Origin: Cladorhizidae sp. MBARI D1340-BT2
Taxonomy: Eukaryota; Porifera; Demospongiae; Poecilosclerida; Cladorhizidae
Direction of reading: 5' to 3'
DNA length: 64,000 bases
Assembly: GCA_028752905.1 (NCBI GenBank)
Contig: JAQNBH010000004.1
Location: 31,982,975-32,046,974 of the forward strand
In this document: piece after piece, positions 10,786 to 22,672 of the stretch
How positions within the stretch are numbered: position 1 is the stretch's first letter
Layout of the letters: each line of letters begins with the position of its first letter
Position numbers and translations under genes: made by a program
Notes under the pieces: generated by a model
Databases searched by the model: none
What the model was told of the DNA's origin: nothing
The model's input: only the letters and a program-made list of their open reading frames with translations

Positions 10786-12275
10786 TTGGAAGGGTCACAT
10801 ACACTTGACCCCAGATAATTGGAAGGTCACATACACCAGATAATTGGAGGGTCACATACACTTGACCCCAGATAATTGGAAGGTCACATACTTGACTCCA
10901 GATAATTGGAAGGTCACATACTTGACTCCAGATAATTGGAAGGTCACATACTTGACTCCAGATAATTGGAAGGTCACATACTTGACTCCAGATAATTGGA
11001 AGGTCACATACTTGACTCCAGATAATTGGAAGGTCACATACTTGACTCCAGATAATTGGAAGGTCACATACTTGACTCCAGTTAATTGGAAGGTCACACA
11101 CACTTGATCCCAGATAATTGGAAGGTCACATATACTTGACCCAGATAATTGGAGGGTCACATACACTTGACCCCAGATAATTGGAGGGTCACATACATAC
11201 ACTTGACCCCAGATAATTGGAAGGTCACATATACTTGACTCCAGATAATTGGAAGGGTCACATGCACTTGACCCCAGATAATTGGAAGGGTCACATGCAC
11301 TTGACCCCAGATAATTGGAAGGGTCACATGCACTTGACCCCAGATAATTGGAAGGGTCACATACACTTGACCCCAGATAATTGGAAGGGTCACATACACT
11401 TGACCCCAGATAATTGGAAGGTCACATATACTTGACTCCAGATAATTGGAGGGTCACATACACTTGACCCCAGATAATTGGAAGGGTCACATACATATAC
11501 TTGACCCCAGATAATTGGAAGGGTCACACACTTGACCCCAGATAATTGGAAGGGTCACATACATACACTTGACCCCAGATAATTGGAAGGGTCACATATA
11601 CTTGACCCCAGATAATTGGAAGGTCACATATACTTGACCCCAGATAATTGGAAGGGTCACATACATACACTTGACCCCAGATAATTGGAAGGGTCACATA
11701 CACTTGACCCCAGATAATTGGAAGGTCACATACACTTGACCCCAGATAATTGGAGGGTCACATATACTTGACTCCAGATAATTGGAGGGTCACATATACT
11801 TGACCCCAGATAATTGGAAGGTCACATACTTGACTCCAGTTAATTGGAAGGTCACACACACTTGACTCCAGATAATTGGAAGGGTCACATACACTTGACC
11901 CCAGATAATTGGAGGGTCACATACACTTGACCCCAGATAATTGGAGGGTCACATATACTTGACCCCAGATAATTGGAAGGTCACATACTTGACTCCAGTT
12001 AATTGGAAGGTCACACACACTTGACTCCAGATAATTGGAAGGGTCACATACACTTGACCCCAGATAATTGGAAGGTCACATACTTGACTCCAGATAATTG
12101 GAAGGGTCACATACACTTGACCCCAGATAATTGGAAGGTCACATACTTGACTCCAGATAATTGGAAGGGTCACATACACTTGACCCCAGATAATTGGAGG
12201 GTCACATACATACACTTGACCCCAGATAATTGGAAGGGTCACATACACTTGACCCCAGATAATTGGAAGGTCAAG
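10786..12275. repeat. 30/33-bp minisatellite rich in AGGTCA and TGACC motifs
   Basis: The unit is CCAGATAATTGGA, then AGGTCA or AGGGTCA, a short CATA spacer, then CTTGACYCC. The 30-bp type (spacer CATA-CTTGAC) forms a uniform block at 10870-11090. Longer types of about 33-37 bp dominate afterwards. Open frames reading LTPDNWKVTY (plus) and VCDLPIIWSQ (minus) arise because 30 and 33 are multiples of three. The 34-37-bp variants break those frames repeatedly, so it is not a gene. Longer blocks are duplicated, for example 11760-11900 and 11940-12040. Confidence 0.95.
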
Positions 12276-12799
12276 TGTGACCCTAGATAATGATGGTCTT
12301 TGCAAGATTGTAGTTGCTTGTAGTAATCTTTTGAAGTTGGGAGCCGGGAGCCTGGGAATAGCAAAGGAACTGGTTAGCATCACATGTAGTGGTTTATTGA
12401 AACTAGTTATAGATCTCTAACAGCAGTTCAAGAAGAATTAATAAGGCAACAAAGTATTTCCTTGGTGCATCTACAACCTCTGTCCTAAGCGACACATGAC
12501 CATTCGTCTCTTGCCAAAGTCATTACAAACTATTACAAATTTTTATTTGTTTGTCTGTTCAGATATTTCTCAGCAGATTGTGTATCGTGCGAGGTTTCCT
12601 CTGCCAAACTTCCCCGAGTGTCACTACCAGGTTGAAATGTCTGGGAAAAGCCAGAAGCCTTGATATGAAGACCATGAGAGGCTCCAGTGAACTCCATGAT
12701 GCATTCCTCTCTAGGACCCAATAGAAGAAGAGCTGGTGCCATGCGACTTTTATCCTAAGCAGCAGACCGGGTCTTTAGGTTGTTGTTGGGACTAAAGCA
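12276..12799. other. No recognised gene
   Basis: Single-copy-looking DNA with short frames only. No transposon end or domain was seen. Confidence 0.35.
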
Positions 12800-13206
12800 T
12801 CAAGATATTGGAGGTGGAGGAATCGGATATGAAAATGAAGGAATCATGATTTGGGTGTGGAGAGGATTGGATAAATTAGGATGTGAGAGGGGAATTGGGA
12901 TTATGGGAAAGAAGAAATTTGGGATGTGGGGATGGACAAATCAGGATATGGAGGAATTGGGATATGGGGATGGAGTAATTGGAATGTGGTATGAGGAATA
13001 TGGAGATGGAGAAATTGGGATATGGATATGGAGTAATTGGAATGTGGTATGAAGGAATATGGAGACGGAGGAATCGGATGTAGAGTGATATGGAGATGAG
13101 GAATCTGTTAAAGAAATGGAGGAATATGGAGACATAATGAAATGGAGAGGAGGAATAGGGTGGTATGAGTTGGAGGTATAAGGATATGGAGGTCTGGAGA
13201 TAGAGG
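12800..13206. repeat. Purine-rich degenerate minisatellite
   Basis: Units of roughly 16-20 bp related to GGAATATGGAGATGGAG and GGAATTGGGATATGG, all purine-rich on the plus strand. Strong strand asymmetry may allow triplex or other non-B DNA. The opposite strand gives a Ser/Pro/Ile/Tyr-rich open frame that is not a gene. Confidence 0.8.
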
Positions 13207-15520
13207 AATATGGGGGTTGAGTTTGTGCTCCCCAGATGCTGTAAAAGTGATATCCTCAATCTGACGTGGTGTTCTCTGAGGATGCCAAGCAGACTGCAGT
13301 CCCCCCCACACACACACACCCCAACCACACCCTTCTCCCCTTCTGCCGGCTTAGATGATACCCATTGGGACGAACGGTGGACTACAGGTAGATTGACCAT
13401 TCATCTTGGTGGCAGGCTACATCTATCAACTGTGCTCATTGATTCATGTTTCCAGCCACCAGCCTTAGATACCTCTAAAAGAGACTCCAAGATGGTATGC
13501 AGCTAATACATTGCCACTCTGGCAAGGATGAGTTTTTTTGAGTGGCCTACACTCCATACTCTCCTTACTAGACATGATTTTAATTTCCCCTCAGACCACC
13601 TGCTCAGACAGGAGGTCCTGTGTCGATGAATGCCTCAGCCTCCTCTCAGGAAGGGTGGAGTTTCACCTTGCCCTCCATTTGCCGTGGTTAATATAGGACC
13701 AAGCCCGTCTAAAAATAAAGCTTCCAGATGGTTAGGCTTGTGGAACTCGTAGTTTCACCACAAGCAGTGGCTGCTGTATAGTTGGATGCATTCATTGGGT
13801 ATAAACTGTGTACACAGAAGCTGACCAATTTACATGCACGGCTCATCTTACAAGCTGTCATAGCTGCCCACAATCTGGCCTAAGCAGGTGCTACCAGCGC
13901 TCTAAATGGTGCAGACACAGGCTATTGTAATTGGCAACCTAATTTCAATTTGGGTCTCTAGTGAGACAAATAATTGGCCAATGATTAATTGACAAAATAA
14001 CTCGTCAAAGTGACTTTAGCTGCTCACTCCAGACAACCTAATTTTGACATGATCATTGAAGTGCTTGGGAGAGTCCCCTTGACCATTTTGGACTGCATCC
14101 TGAGCCATTGAGTCCGGAGCTGCATTTATCTTGGGATTTTGTTTAAAAAAATTGTGATTCCAGGGGAGGGGACGGGGTGGGGGGCGTGTTTTTTTTCTGG
14201 GATGACATGAGCTTAAATTGCATTTTTTAATCCTAGCTAGTAAGTTTGAACGAGCAAGGTACATCAGCCACTCATATTAATGGAAGCTGCCTATGACTTT
14301 TAGTTTGTTCTGCATATATAGGAAGACGAATGAAAATTTGAGGGGAATAATTTTGAGGCTAGTCTATATCACGATGGCTACAGAAATCCTACCATTACAC
14401 TGCCATGATGACATCATCACATTGTTAGATTGCATTGCTCTGGGCATTGTCCTAGCCTTAGCCCTCGCCACTCCCCTGGGCCCAGAAGGCCTAATCCAGG
14501 ACAGAATGTGATAATGTTACCATGATGTAATGCCCAAGTTGTGATGTGATGAGGTAAAATGACTTTGTCTGCATGAAACTTTTGCATAATTGTGTGCCAA
14601 AGTGAAGGCACACAATTATGTAGGTGATAATGAGTGCCTAGGAGAGAGCCCAGACAAAAAGCTTAACATTGTGCTCATGAGATAGGGATAGGCTTCGAGA
14701 GAACAATACAGTAAGCCGAGATGTAGACACGTTGCAGCTAAACTTGACCCCTTAAGTTTACATGAAGGGATGTTATATATTCTGTATACGTACGCGTTAA
14801 GACTTTGTGTTTGAGTTACAGCGACTTATCATTCAGTGGAGATTGTGTAAACTTTAGCAGCCATTTTTTTGTTGTCCATGACCAGATGTTCATCTCCGAG
14901 TCTGAGGTGCAAAAGCAGTTTTACGCAGAACATCTTAAAATGAAACTTGCATGTAGCAATATTCCGTATTAAGGCCACACCTAAGTTTATCAGATGTGGA
15001 TGGTGACCTGATGGCATAGAATAATATGAAAAAATGTTATTTATTGTACACATATATATAGTGGGGGGGGGAGGGGACAACATTTTAACTCCAATATTTA
15101 ACATGAACCGGTTGCCGATAAATGCTCAAGAACCGGTCTTCAGATGATGCCCTTGGTGATCTCAGTGGCAATATCAATGGCTGTCCTTGTGTGGGGAAAA
15201 CGGATTGAAATTTGTTGCGTGACTGTTGAGAACTTTGTAACAATGAGCATAGATTTACTGGAAAGGGACTCTTGATATTCATGGTCACTGCTGATTATGA
15301 AAATCAAGGCGAACCCCCCCAAGTAGCTTCTTCTCGCCGTAGTAATTTGGTAAAGGGTCTTCGACCACTTGCATTTTTTAATTTTATGCAGATATGAGAC
15401 CTTAGGTATTTACATCTATCAACATGGATTTTTGATAAGTCATTATTTTCGCACTGCCATCATCTCTATATAACCAGCTACTGTATATCCTATTTGTCCT
15501 ATTGATAAAGGAGACAAAGT
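13207..15520. other. No recognised gene
   Basis: A short C/CA tract lies near 13300. Short frames occur on both strands, none with a known motif. An inverted TGTGTGCCAAAGTG/AAGGCACACAATTATG pair lies near 14590-14620. Confidence 0.35.
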
Positions 15521-15684
15521 TATATATATATCTTGACAATACCTCGGACACATGCGTACATCATGAAACATGGCTGTTAGAATGTAGGGATGGTCATGGC
15601 AAGGGCAAGAGGGAGGTGGGGTAGAAATGCAATTACATTTTAAAGAAAAGGATTAAGATAGAGTAAAATAGTTAAGTTAGATAG

Positions 15685-15836
15685 TTACGTTAGCAAAGGT
15701 TTATATTCATTCCATTTTTGGAGCTTGTGGGCGGCAAATATTTGCTGAGAGCAAGATATTGCTAGTTGTGAGGCCTTCACAAGGATGGGTACGGATTGTT
15801 TAGTGTGTTCTATTGGTAGGACATCAATTAGGGAAT
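15685..15836 (-). pseudogene. Non-LTR ORF2 C-terminus, minus copy
   Basis: The minus strand reads DSLIDVLPIE, then KQSVPILVKASQLAISCSQQ, then IFAAHKLQKW and KPLLT, and stops at 15685. It is uninterrupted and matches the plus copy across the loop almost residue for residue until the last ten. The upstream part is absent, so this is a short 3'-end copy. Such 5' truncation is usual for target-primed reverse transcription. The function of this C-terminal tail is not known to me. Confidence 0.75.
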
Positions 15837-16030
15837 CTGACACCCTCCCCACTCCAGTCAATCCCTGCCACTGGAAGATACAAATTGGGGCAAAATGTCA
15901 GCTATGCGGCTCCACTAGACCTACAACTGCTGTCATGTGGCACTGAACCAGGGCATACACCTGGAGACATGACTCGGTTTTGGCTCATCTGGTAAGGGTG
16001 TCAAAAAAACTCTTGCCCAAGGACACAAAC

Positions 16031-16470
16031 ATTTATGCAGACATAGAGGGGAACAGGGCCGAAAAAAATCCACCGGCCACTATCCCTCCAGATATATTTC
16101 CTTCTCTCTTGCGGCCTGATATAATCACCATCGATCATCGACCAAGAAAAGTATGTATATTTGCTGGAGCTAACCATCCCAAATAATTCTCCACTGGGCC
16201 TAGAGAAAGCCAGGTTAAGGAAACAGGGCAAGGAAGAATACCACCATCTAATTTTAGACTAAAGGCCTCCGAGTACAATACAACACCATTGAGATTGGAT
16301 CCCTTGGCCATTTCACCACCGAATCCACGGATTCCCTAATTGATGTCCTACCAATAGAATACACTAAACAATCCGTACCCATCCTTGTGAAGGCCTCACA
16401 ACTAGCAATATCTTGCTCTCAGCAAATATTTGCCGCCCATAAGCTCCAAAAATGGACCTTTGCTATCTAA
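16031..16470 (+). pseudogene. Non-LTR ORF2 C-terminal region, frameshifted
   Basis: Three pieces in different frames add up to a typical non-LTR C-terminal region. The first (16031-16150) holds LLRPDIITIDHR. The second (16157-16256) reads LLELTIPNNSPLGLEKARLR and KEEYHHLILD. The third (16321-16470) reads ESTDSLIDVLPIEYTKQSV and ends QKWTFAI-stop. The order and the LLELTIP and EYHHL blocks match the family seen again at 47740-48090. At least two frameshifts and a stop make it dead. It forms the loop and right arm of the inverted pair. Confidence 0.75.
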
Positions 16471-16628
16471 CTTAACTATTTTTACTCTATCTTAATCCTT
16501 TTCTTTCAATGTAATTGCATTTCTACCCCACTTCCCTCTTGCCCTTGCCATGCCCATCCCTACCTACATTCTAACAGACATGTTTCATGATGTACGCATG
16601 TGTCCGAGGTATTGTCAAGATATATATA

Positions 16629-17600
16629 GAATTTTGTCTCTGTATATAGGTTTGAAAGATTGAGATGAGGACTTGCCAGCACTGCACAAAGATTTTTTTT
16701 GTATTTCCACTACAAATATTGACAGGGTCCTTATGTTACTAATCATAACTATGTGATGTTAATAGCGTAGTAGTAGTAGTGGCAATAGATATGTTATTAT
16801 CTGCAGAGACTTTGCAACTTATTTATCTCGCAATTAATGCTTGAAGCCAGTAATAACAGTTGGCATTCAAATAATGTATCTACTTATTCCTGGAATAAAT
16901 GCCGTGTGCTCCTGAAGAAGAAGGCATTGTTGAAATTCTTGAAAATTGTTTGCTTTGCTTTGCAGATTGTTTCCCCAAATAATCGTTGCAGTGCTTATAA
17001 ATACTCAGAAAACAGGGTAGACTAATCTTGCCATTGTGATAGGAGTTCAGGGTCTCCATATTAAACCTTAAACTTGACAATGCAGCTCAGGATCTTTTTA
17101 AAAGCTCGACGATGCTGGTACAGTGAGCTGAGTGTGGACATCAGTCAAAGATAGAAGTTTGTGCTTGTGCTTGTGTCGGACTTTCTCTGTTCAGCTCTCT
17201 TGATGTTCCTCTCCTGTCTGCCAATGCTGTTATTACTAGTCTAGGCCTTTCTCTGCTCAACTCTCTCCGAACATTTCTTTCCTAGTCTGCTCTCGTTAGT
17301 CTCGTTAGTCTCTGCCTATCTCAGCTATCTCGGAGGTTTCTTTCTACATCTGCTAATGCTGCTCTCCGCTAATCAATGCCTTCCTCTGTTCTGCCCTCTC
17401 CAGATGTTTCTTTCATCATGTTGTATTGCTCTTCTTCTCTCTCTTTTCCATTCCTGTAGTACTTCTCTCAGCTCTCCTCCATCCTCTTCAGCTGCAGTAA
17501 AGTGTTGCACTGCGCATGCTCAGTACGTGGCACACAGACAATTATAATTAAGTTCAGGAAGAATTTGTCAATGTGTGCAAATGCTTGTATGAAGGAATTC
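16629..17600. other. No recognised gene
   Basis: Pyrimidine-rich DNA at 17150-17480 repeats loosely the theme TCTCTGCTCAACTCTC. Short frames only. Confidence 0.4.
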
Positions 17601-18775
17601 AGTCAAGTGTGTTGTTAGTGAAGTGGAGGCAGGACTGAGACAGGGTTGTCCTTTGTCGCCAGTTCTTTATAGTGTGTATGTCATGGGATGGAGGATTTGG
17701 AGGAGAAAAGGTTAGGGATTGAAGTGGAACGAACATGGTGTGGTGGGTTGTTGTATGCAGATGATATTGTACTGTTAGCAAGAGATTTGGTGGAGTTACA
17801 AGTGATGTTGGATGTGGTGGGGGAGTATGCAATGAAATGGAGATTTAGGTTTAATAACGAGAAGAGCAAGTCAATGGCAGTTTGGCGGAAAGTGTAGTGG
17901 AGGAGAGTGGAAGATTAATGAGGAGAGAATGGAGAATGTGGAAGCCTTCAAATATCTTGGTGTGTGGTTTGACAGGGGGATGAGAGGAAATGTTCATTTG
18001 GAGAAGATGAAGGAAAAGGCAGAGAAATGGAGGGCAAGAATTGGTTATATGAGCAGGGTAAACGGAGAAATGAAGATGGACAGAGGTAAACTAATATGGG
18101 AGTTGCTAGCTAGGCCATGTCTAGAGCTTGCATCTGAGGTATGGTGGACAGGAGAGAAGACGGCCTACAAGATTTGGAAAGAATTCAAGAGAGCGTTGGG
18201 AGGAAACTGGTTGGAGGGAGTAATACAGTTGCAGGGGTGGCAGTAAGAGGGGACCTGGGCTGGAGAAGGCTGGAGCAGAGAAGGGAAGAAAAAGTGTTAC
18301 TTGGATGGAGATTGCAGAGAATGAGTGAAGATAGCTAGTGAAAAAAGTTGTGGCACTGTTAAGTGATGGTCCAGGTTGGTGGGCAGGGTTTTTTGAGCTG
18401 AAAAGGAAGTTTGGGGGGAAAGGAGTGTTGGAGATAGTAGGCTCAAGTGCAACATGGAGGAATTGTGTGAGGGATTTTCATAAGGAAGAGTGGTGGGAAG
18501 AAGTAGGAGGGAAATCAAGTCTCAAGTAGCTAAAGAAGAGTTTGGACAAGAACGATATGTAAGAGGATTCAGTAACACAGGGGAAGTGAGGCTGAGATTT
18601 AGGTTAAGAATGGCATCAGCGGGACTCTTGGGTGACAAGGTGAGGTGTGGTATGTGCCGGGATGGTAGATGTGAGCTATGTGATGAAGGTGTTGTGGAAG
18701 ATGTTGTGCATTTTGCTGGTGATCGAGAAAGATTGATCAATTTTGCACCCACAATGCTGACAAGTGTGTGACCTT
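17601..18775 (+). pseudogene. Non-LTR retrotransposon ORF2, RT to C-terminal zinc knuckle (family A)
   Basis: The RT block GLRQGCPLSPVLYSVYVM (from about 17613) is followed by a frameshift, then GLLYADDIVLLARDLVELQV with the catalytic YADD. Next comes FKYLGVWFDRGMRG, the typical K-YLG region, and ELLARPCLELASEVWW. After more shifts comes a C-terminal block FRLRMASAGLLGD with a cysteine pattern (CGMCRDGRCELCDEG, then VVHFAGDRER). Non-LTR ORF2 copies element RNA at a nicked target site. The endonuclease and the RT start are missing, as in a 5'-truncated insertion. At least four frameshifts or stops make it inactive. Matching copies lie at 20400-20975 and, inverted, at 52380-54131. Confidence 0.85.
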
Positions 18776-18922
18776 CGCGAGAGATCCCAATAAAGCGACT
18801 CTGACAGCAGCAGCATCCACAAGGAGGCCTAGCAAGAGATGGAGGAGCAGATACTTACAAACTTGACTTGCCTTGTTGTAGTAGATAGCATCTGAGATTT
18901 ATTGTGATGATGCCAATATCAC
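18776..18922. other. 3' flank of the LINE copy
   Basis: GCGACTCTGACAGCAGCAGC lies just after the ORF and resembles a LINE 3' untranslated end. The boundary is not defined. Confidence 0.3.
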
Positions 18923-18995
18923 AATAATATAATGATGGTGATTATAATGATGATGATGCCAATATCATCATTATAATCACCATCATTATATTATT
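18923..18995. repeat. Perfect 32-bp hairpin (inverted repeat, 9-bp loop)
   Basis: Arms 18923-18954 and 18964-18995 are exact reverse complements (AATAATATAATGATGGTGAT and onward), with loop GATGCCAAT. Just to the right, GTGACAATTTTGGAATAGGA is itself inverted near 19300, so this hairpin may be part of a terminal structure of the Penelope-like fragment. Confidence 0.95.
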
Positions 18996-19001
18996 AGTGA
19001 C

Positions 19002-19345
19002 AATTTTGGAATAGGATGGTCCTACTTCATACACTGTGACTTGTGCACCACGTATCATCTACATAGTCGGACAAACCAACAACTCGACACAAATGATCTG
19101 AATTCCTCTCAAAGTGCAAACACGAGTTTCCTCCTCAAAAACACACATTGACACCTACATTTGCAAAACTCTCACTCGTTTACATTCACAGAATTCCACC
19201 TCTTATATAATATATATATAATATATATTAATATATACACCCATCTCTCATCTCATTGTCCTGATGATTGCTTACGCATGAAACTAAAATAGGACCTGCC
19301 AATTCCAAAATTGTCACTATATGTTATTATTATAATATATTATTA
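19002..19345 (+). mobile_element. Penelope-like element 3' end, decayed
   Basis: The segment at 19048-19130 aligns by eye with the clearer Penelope-like remnant at 40830-40890: ATCTACATAGTCGGACAAAC against ATCTACTCCGACAGC, and TGAATTCCTCTCAAAGTG against GGAATTCCTTTCAAAGTG. Both then share the tail CATTGTCCTGATGATTGC and GCATGAAACT, followed by AGGAC. Here the reading frame of the GIY-YIG domain is already lost. Short inverted sequences flank it (AGTGACAATTTTGGAAT at about 18997 and its complement near 19305), consistent with the complex inverted ends of Penelope insertions. Confidence 0.6.
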
Positions 19346-20399
19346 TTGTTGAGCAAAGCAAGTCTGAATGGAAAACTTGGTAGCTGGTTTGACAATGGTA
19401 AGTTTATATCTCAGCTAAAATTCACTCTGGCAGCTTCTTGGTAGTCTAAACTAGTGTTTCCCAAAATGAGTGATGCCAGGGGGATGAGGTGGGGGGGGGG
19501 GCACTCGTGATGAAAGACAAAGAACAAACGAATAAAGGCACTTCTTCCAATCTTATAATATGCTATATTATATGCATCATTGAAATTTATACTTTTCAGC
19601 CTACACAGCAAGAAGATATGCTAGCCCCAAAAACTCAATGATGCATTTCTTTTCACGCTTAGGACCTAACCTGCGGTCTAAGCTGAAGCCGAAAGAAACT
19701 TCAAAATGTTCGAGCAGTTGACCTATCATGTAATAAATAGGGTATAATTATAAGCAAGTCATATTTACTGAAAACATTAGTCAGTGCTAACAATGTGCTC
19801 TTGGAGTCAAGTTTTGAAAATATATACCATCTCGTAAACAATCGTCCCAGCCAATTTTAGCTCCAATTTTTTCCCCAGCGTTTCAATTCTACGTACCCCA
19901 CCCTCCCCCACCCAACTTGCTAATGTTCCACCAATAGGTAAAGATGCTCAAACAATTTACACTCCAGGTCAGCTCTGCATACAGCTTTCCAGGCTCAGCT
20001 CTGCAATGCTGAGGAGGGGGTGCTGTCCAGAGGATTAGATTAGGGGTTTCTTGGTACCACTCTACAAAGTCAGTGATTCAAAAGTGATTGGGACTTATAG
20101 AGGGATATCATTGGGGAGTTGTGTATATAGTAAAGGTATTTACTAGGTTGATGGGAGAGAGGTGAAGGAGTTTTGTGAGGAACAGGTTTTCAGGAGGCAC
20201 AGACCAGTTGTTTGCCCTAAGGGGTCTATGTGAGATTTGGAAAAGGGAGAAGGGATTGTCCACACTTCAGCAGCATGCAGGCTTGGCCTAGCCAATAGCT
20301 TCCACACCATCCCTACCTCTATCCACTTCTGTTTTTCCAAGTGTGGCTGACAGGAGGACAGACTGCTGAAGGAAATTCGAGTCAGCTCAGTTGAGAGTA
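19346..20399. other. No recognised gene, possible start of the next LINE copy
   Basis: Poly-G at about 19490-19501. From 20140 the sequence (GGAGAAGGGATTG, GAGAGGTGAAGGAG) has the purine-rich look of the LINE copy that follows, but no frame can be assigned. Confidence 0.35.
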
Positions 20400-20975
20400 T
20401 AATAGAAACCTATTAGGACTAGCAACACAGTGGCAGGAGTGGCAGTGCTGGGGGACTTGGGATGGAGGAAGCTGCAAAGAGGGGAAAAAATTCTCTATGG
20501 TAGGAGGCTTGCACAGGTGGAGAAGGGTAGACTGATTAAAATCGTGGCAGACGAGTGAGAATGGATGGAGGGATAGGATGGTGGGAAGAATATATATACT
20601 GTCGAGGAGGAAATATGATCTGAATGCTGAGCTAGGGTCAGTGAGGCAATGGAAGGTGAAGAAGAGAAATGTGCGTGATTGGGAGGAGGGTATCGAGAGT
20701 AGGAGAAGCTTGATGTGGTATAGGTTGGCATAAGGTGGAGCAGAGAGGTATGCAAGGTAATTACAGGGATGTGAGGGAGTGAGGTCGATGTTTAGGTTGA
20801 GGACAGGGTCAGCAGGCTTATTGCAGGACAAGAAGATATGTAGGCTGTCTAGTGATGACAGATACGTGTTGTGTGACAGGAAGTGGAAGATGTGGGGCAC
20901 TTTCTAATAGGCCGTGATGAATTTGGAAGGGAACGGAAAGCATTAATGAATGAGCTGGATGGAATTGAGGGATAG
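20400..20975 (+). pseudogene. Non-LTR ORF2 C-terminal region (family A), heavily broken
   Basis: Fragments in several frames match the copy at 17601-18775. GDLGWRKLQRGEKILYGRRL (from about 20453) parallels GDLGWRRLEQRREEKVLLG there. FRLRTGSAGLLQDKK (about 20792) parallels FRLRMASAGLLGDK and is followed by SSDDRYVLCDR. EVEDVGHFLIGRDEFGRERK (about 20882) completes the C-terminal block. The RT core is missing. Many stops separate the pieces. It lies in the same orientation as the first copy, 1.6 kb downstream, with a Penelope remnant between them. It could be an independent insertion or a local duplication. Confidence 0.75.
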
Positions 20976-22499
20976 TGGGCACTGAGGGGAAGGTGGCGTT
21001 GTTGCTTGGGAAGAAGGTGGAGGGTGTGTAATCAGGTGATGGTGGAAGTTTGTGGGTGCATTTTGCAGTAGTGAAGTGTTGGCAGAGGAGGACCGATTTA
21101 TGGCCTCCCCCACTCATAAACCAAGCAGTTCATCAGTGTTTATTACAGTACAAGGTGGGTTTGGTTTGGTGGCTTTGGTTTGGTGGGTTTGGTTTGGTGG
21201 CTCATCTTACCTCATTAACTGTCATTATTTTATGGTTTTATTTTTTCGTACTGCACTGGGGTGGATGGTTCCAGGGAGACTCAGCATTAAATTTTTATAC
21301 ACTATCTGGACCAATCATGTTATAGAGATTTCTTTCCGGTGCTTGATCAACCGACATTAATCTAGACATGGGAAAGTGCAGAGCCCAGCACAGCCTAATC
21401 AGCTGCCACAACAATAAATCGGACCTTTCTCGCCGATTTTGACTCTGTACGTCATTATTATTTATATATTTATATGCCTCGTTAAAGAAAAATAAAAAAA
21501 ATAATAAAAATTAAAATAAATTTAAAAAACAAGTAAACTTCCAGGAAATCACTTCATGATGAGTATGTGTATGATCAAGCACCTTTTACAATTTTTCTAG
21601 TGTTAATATTAATATGTCCGTTAGTAGCCATCCGGTAGCAAAATTGACATAGGGGCATATTGTGTGTTGAGCGGGGTCTTTTTTTTGGTAGCGACACACC
21701 ACACACACTTTCACTGTTGCTTTGACACCAGACTGCCATTTTTTTAATTACCACAACCAAAAGAGTGCAGCCACCCTTGCTGAAGTTCAGTCTTCACAGA
21801 GACTTGAGGAGGCAGGTTGCAGCCACTTCAATATTTGTATATTACAAAGATGATAATTCTGACAGGGCAGAGAAGAAACTGCATTAATACTGGACACTTT
21901 GGCAAACCTGAATCATATGATAAAAACATTATTACATAGATGGTTGGGTTGTCATGTTTTTAATAATAATATACATAGAGTTCTGACAATAGCATGCATC
22001 CCTTCAAGAATCATTAGGTCTGAACCGCACAGATGGCAGGTGACCGGATGGGGCAAGATGATCACATGGCAAGAGACTTTCCCAGAGGTCCTTGCCCAGT
22101 CTCCTCCCCGATGCTATGCTACCAACAATGCTGGAGCTGGAGCTGGCTATTCCTTCTTTCTTGTGTCTATTGTTGATGGCTATTGGGAAGGAGGTCACTG
22201 GCCTTTTTGAAGGAGCTGGGCCACAGGGTGAGGAAATGTACAAGAGAGGTGAAGGTGAGAGTAGACTTTCTTCAGTGTCTCTCTGTAGCTGTACAGAGAG
22301 CATCTGTGATGGGGTCAGCGAGGGGCCGGTCAGGACTGGACTCGTTCAATAAACAATACAGTCACTTTGTTAAAGTACAAATATTAGTTATTCATTTCTC
22401 ATTTCCCCCCCCATCGTGTCTTGTTTTTATTGTTGTTGTTTTGTTGTTTTGTTTTATATATAATGATGTAAGAAATAAGCAGCATGGGGAAAAAGAGGA
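20976..22499. other. No recognised gene
   Basis: A GGTTTGGTTTGGTGG simple repeat lies at 21155-21205. Short frames only. AATAAA occurs at about 22348 but no gene is attached to it. Confidence 0.35.
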
Positions 22500-22672
22500 T
22501 TCTGTATTGGGATTGGGAGGGAGAGAAAAAAAGGGGGAAAAAGGGGGGGGTGGGAAAGAAAAGGAAAAAAAAGAAGGAAAAAATAAAAAGGGAGAAAAAA
22601 AGTGAAAAAAGGGGGGGGGAAGAAGGAAAAAATGAAAAAATAAAAAGGGGGGGGGGAAAGAGTGAAAAAAAG
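22500..22672. repeat. Polypurine A/G tract
   Basis: About 170 bp of almost pure A and G with runs such as GGGGGGGG. The opposite strand gives a Phe/Pro/Ser frame that is an artefact. Confidence 0.9.

Larger units (their letters stand above)
15521..16628. mobile_element. Inverted pair of non-LTR 3' ends
   Basis: The left arm (15521-15836) and right arm (16331-16628) are long inverted repeats. They share the coding end of a non-LTR ORF2 and its 3' flank down to TCTTGACAATACCTCGGACA next to a TA tract. About 490 bp of loop separates them and belongs to the plus-oriented copy. The left arm is a 3' end in minus orientation. The pair could fold into a hairpin RNA of about 300 bp if transcribed. 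It may be one element inserted into another of the same family, or an inverted duplication. Confidence 0.85.

Noticed and set aside
10786..12275. A repeat protein reading LTPDNWKVTY
   Set aside because: 34-37-bp unit variants break the frame many times and there is no start or end context.
12876..13400. 174-codon Ser/Tyr/Ile-rich protein on the minus strand
   Set aside because: It is the complement of a purine-rich repeat with no domain.
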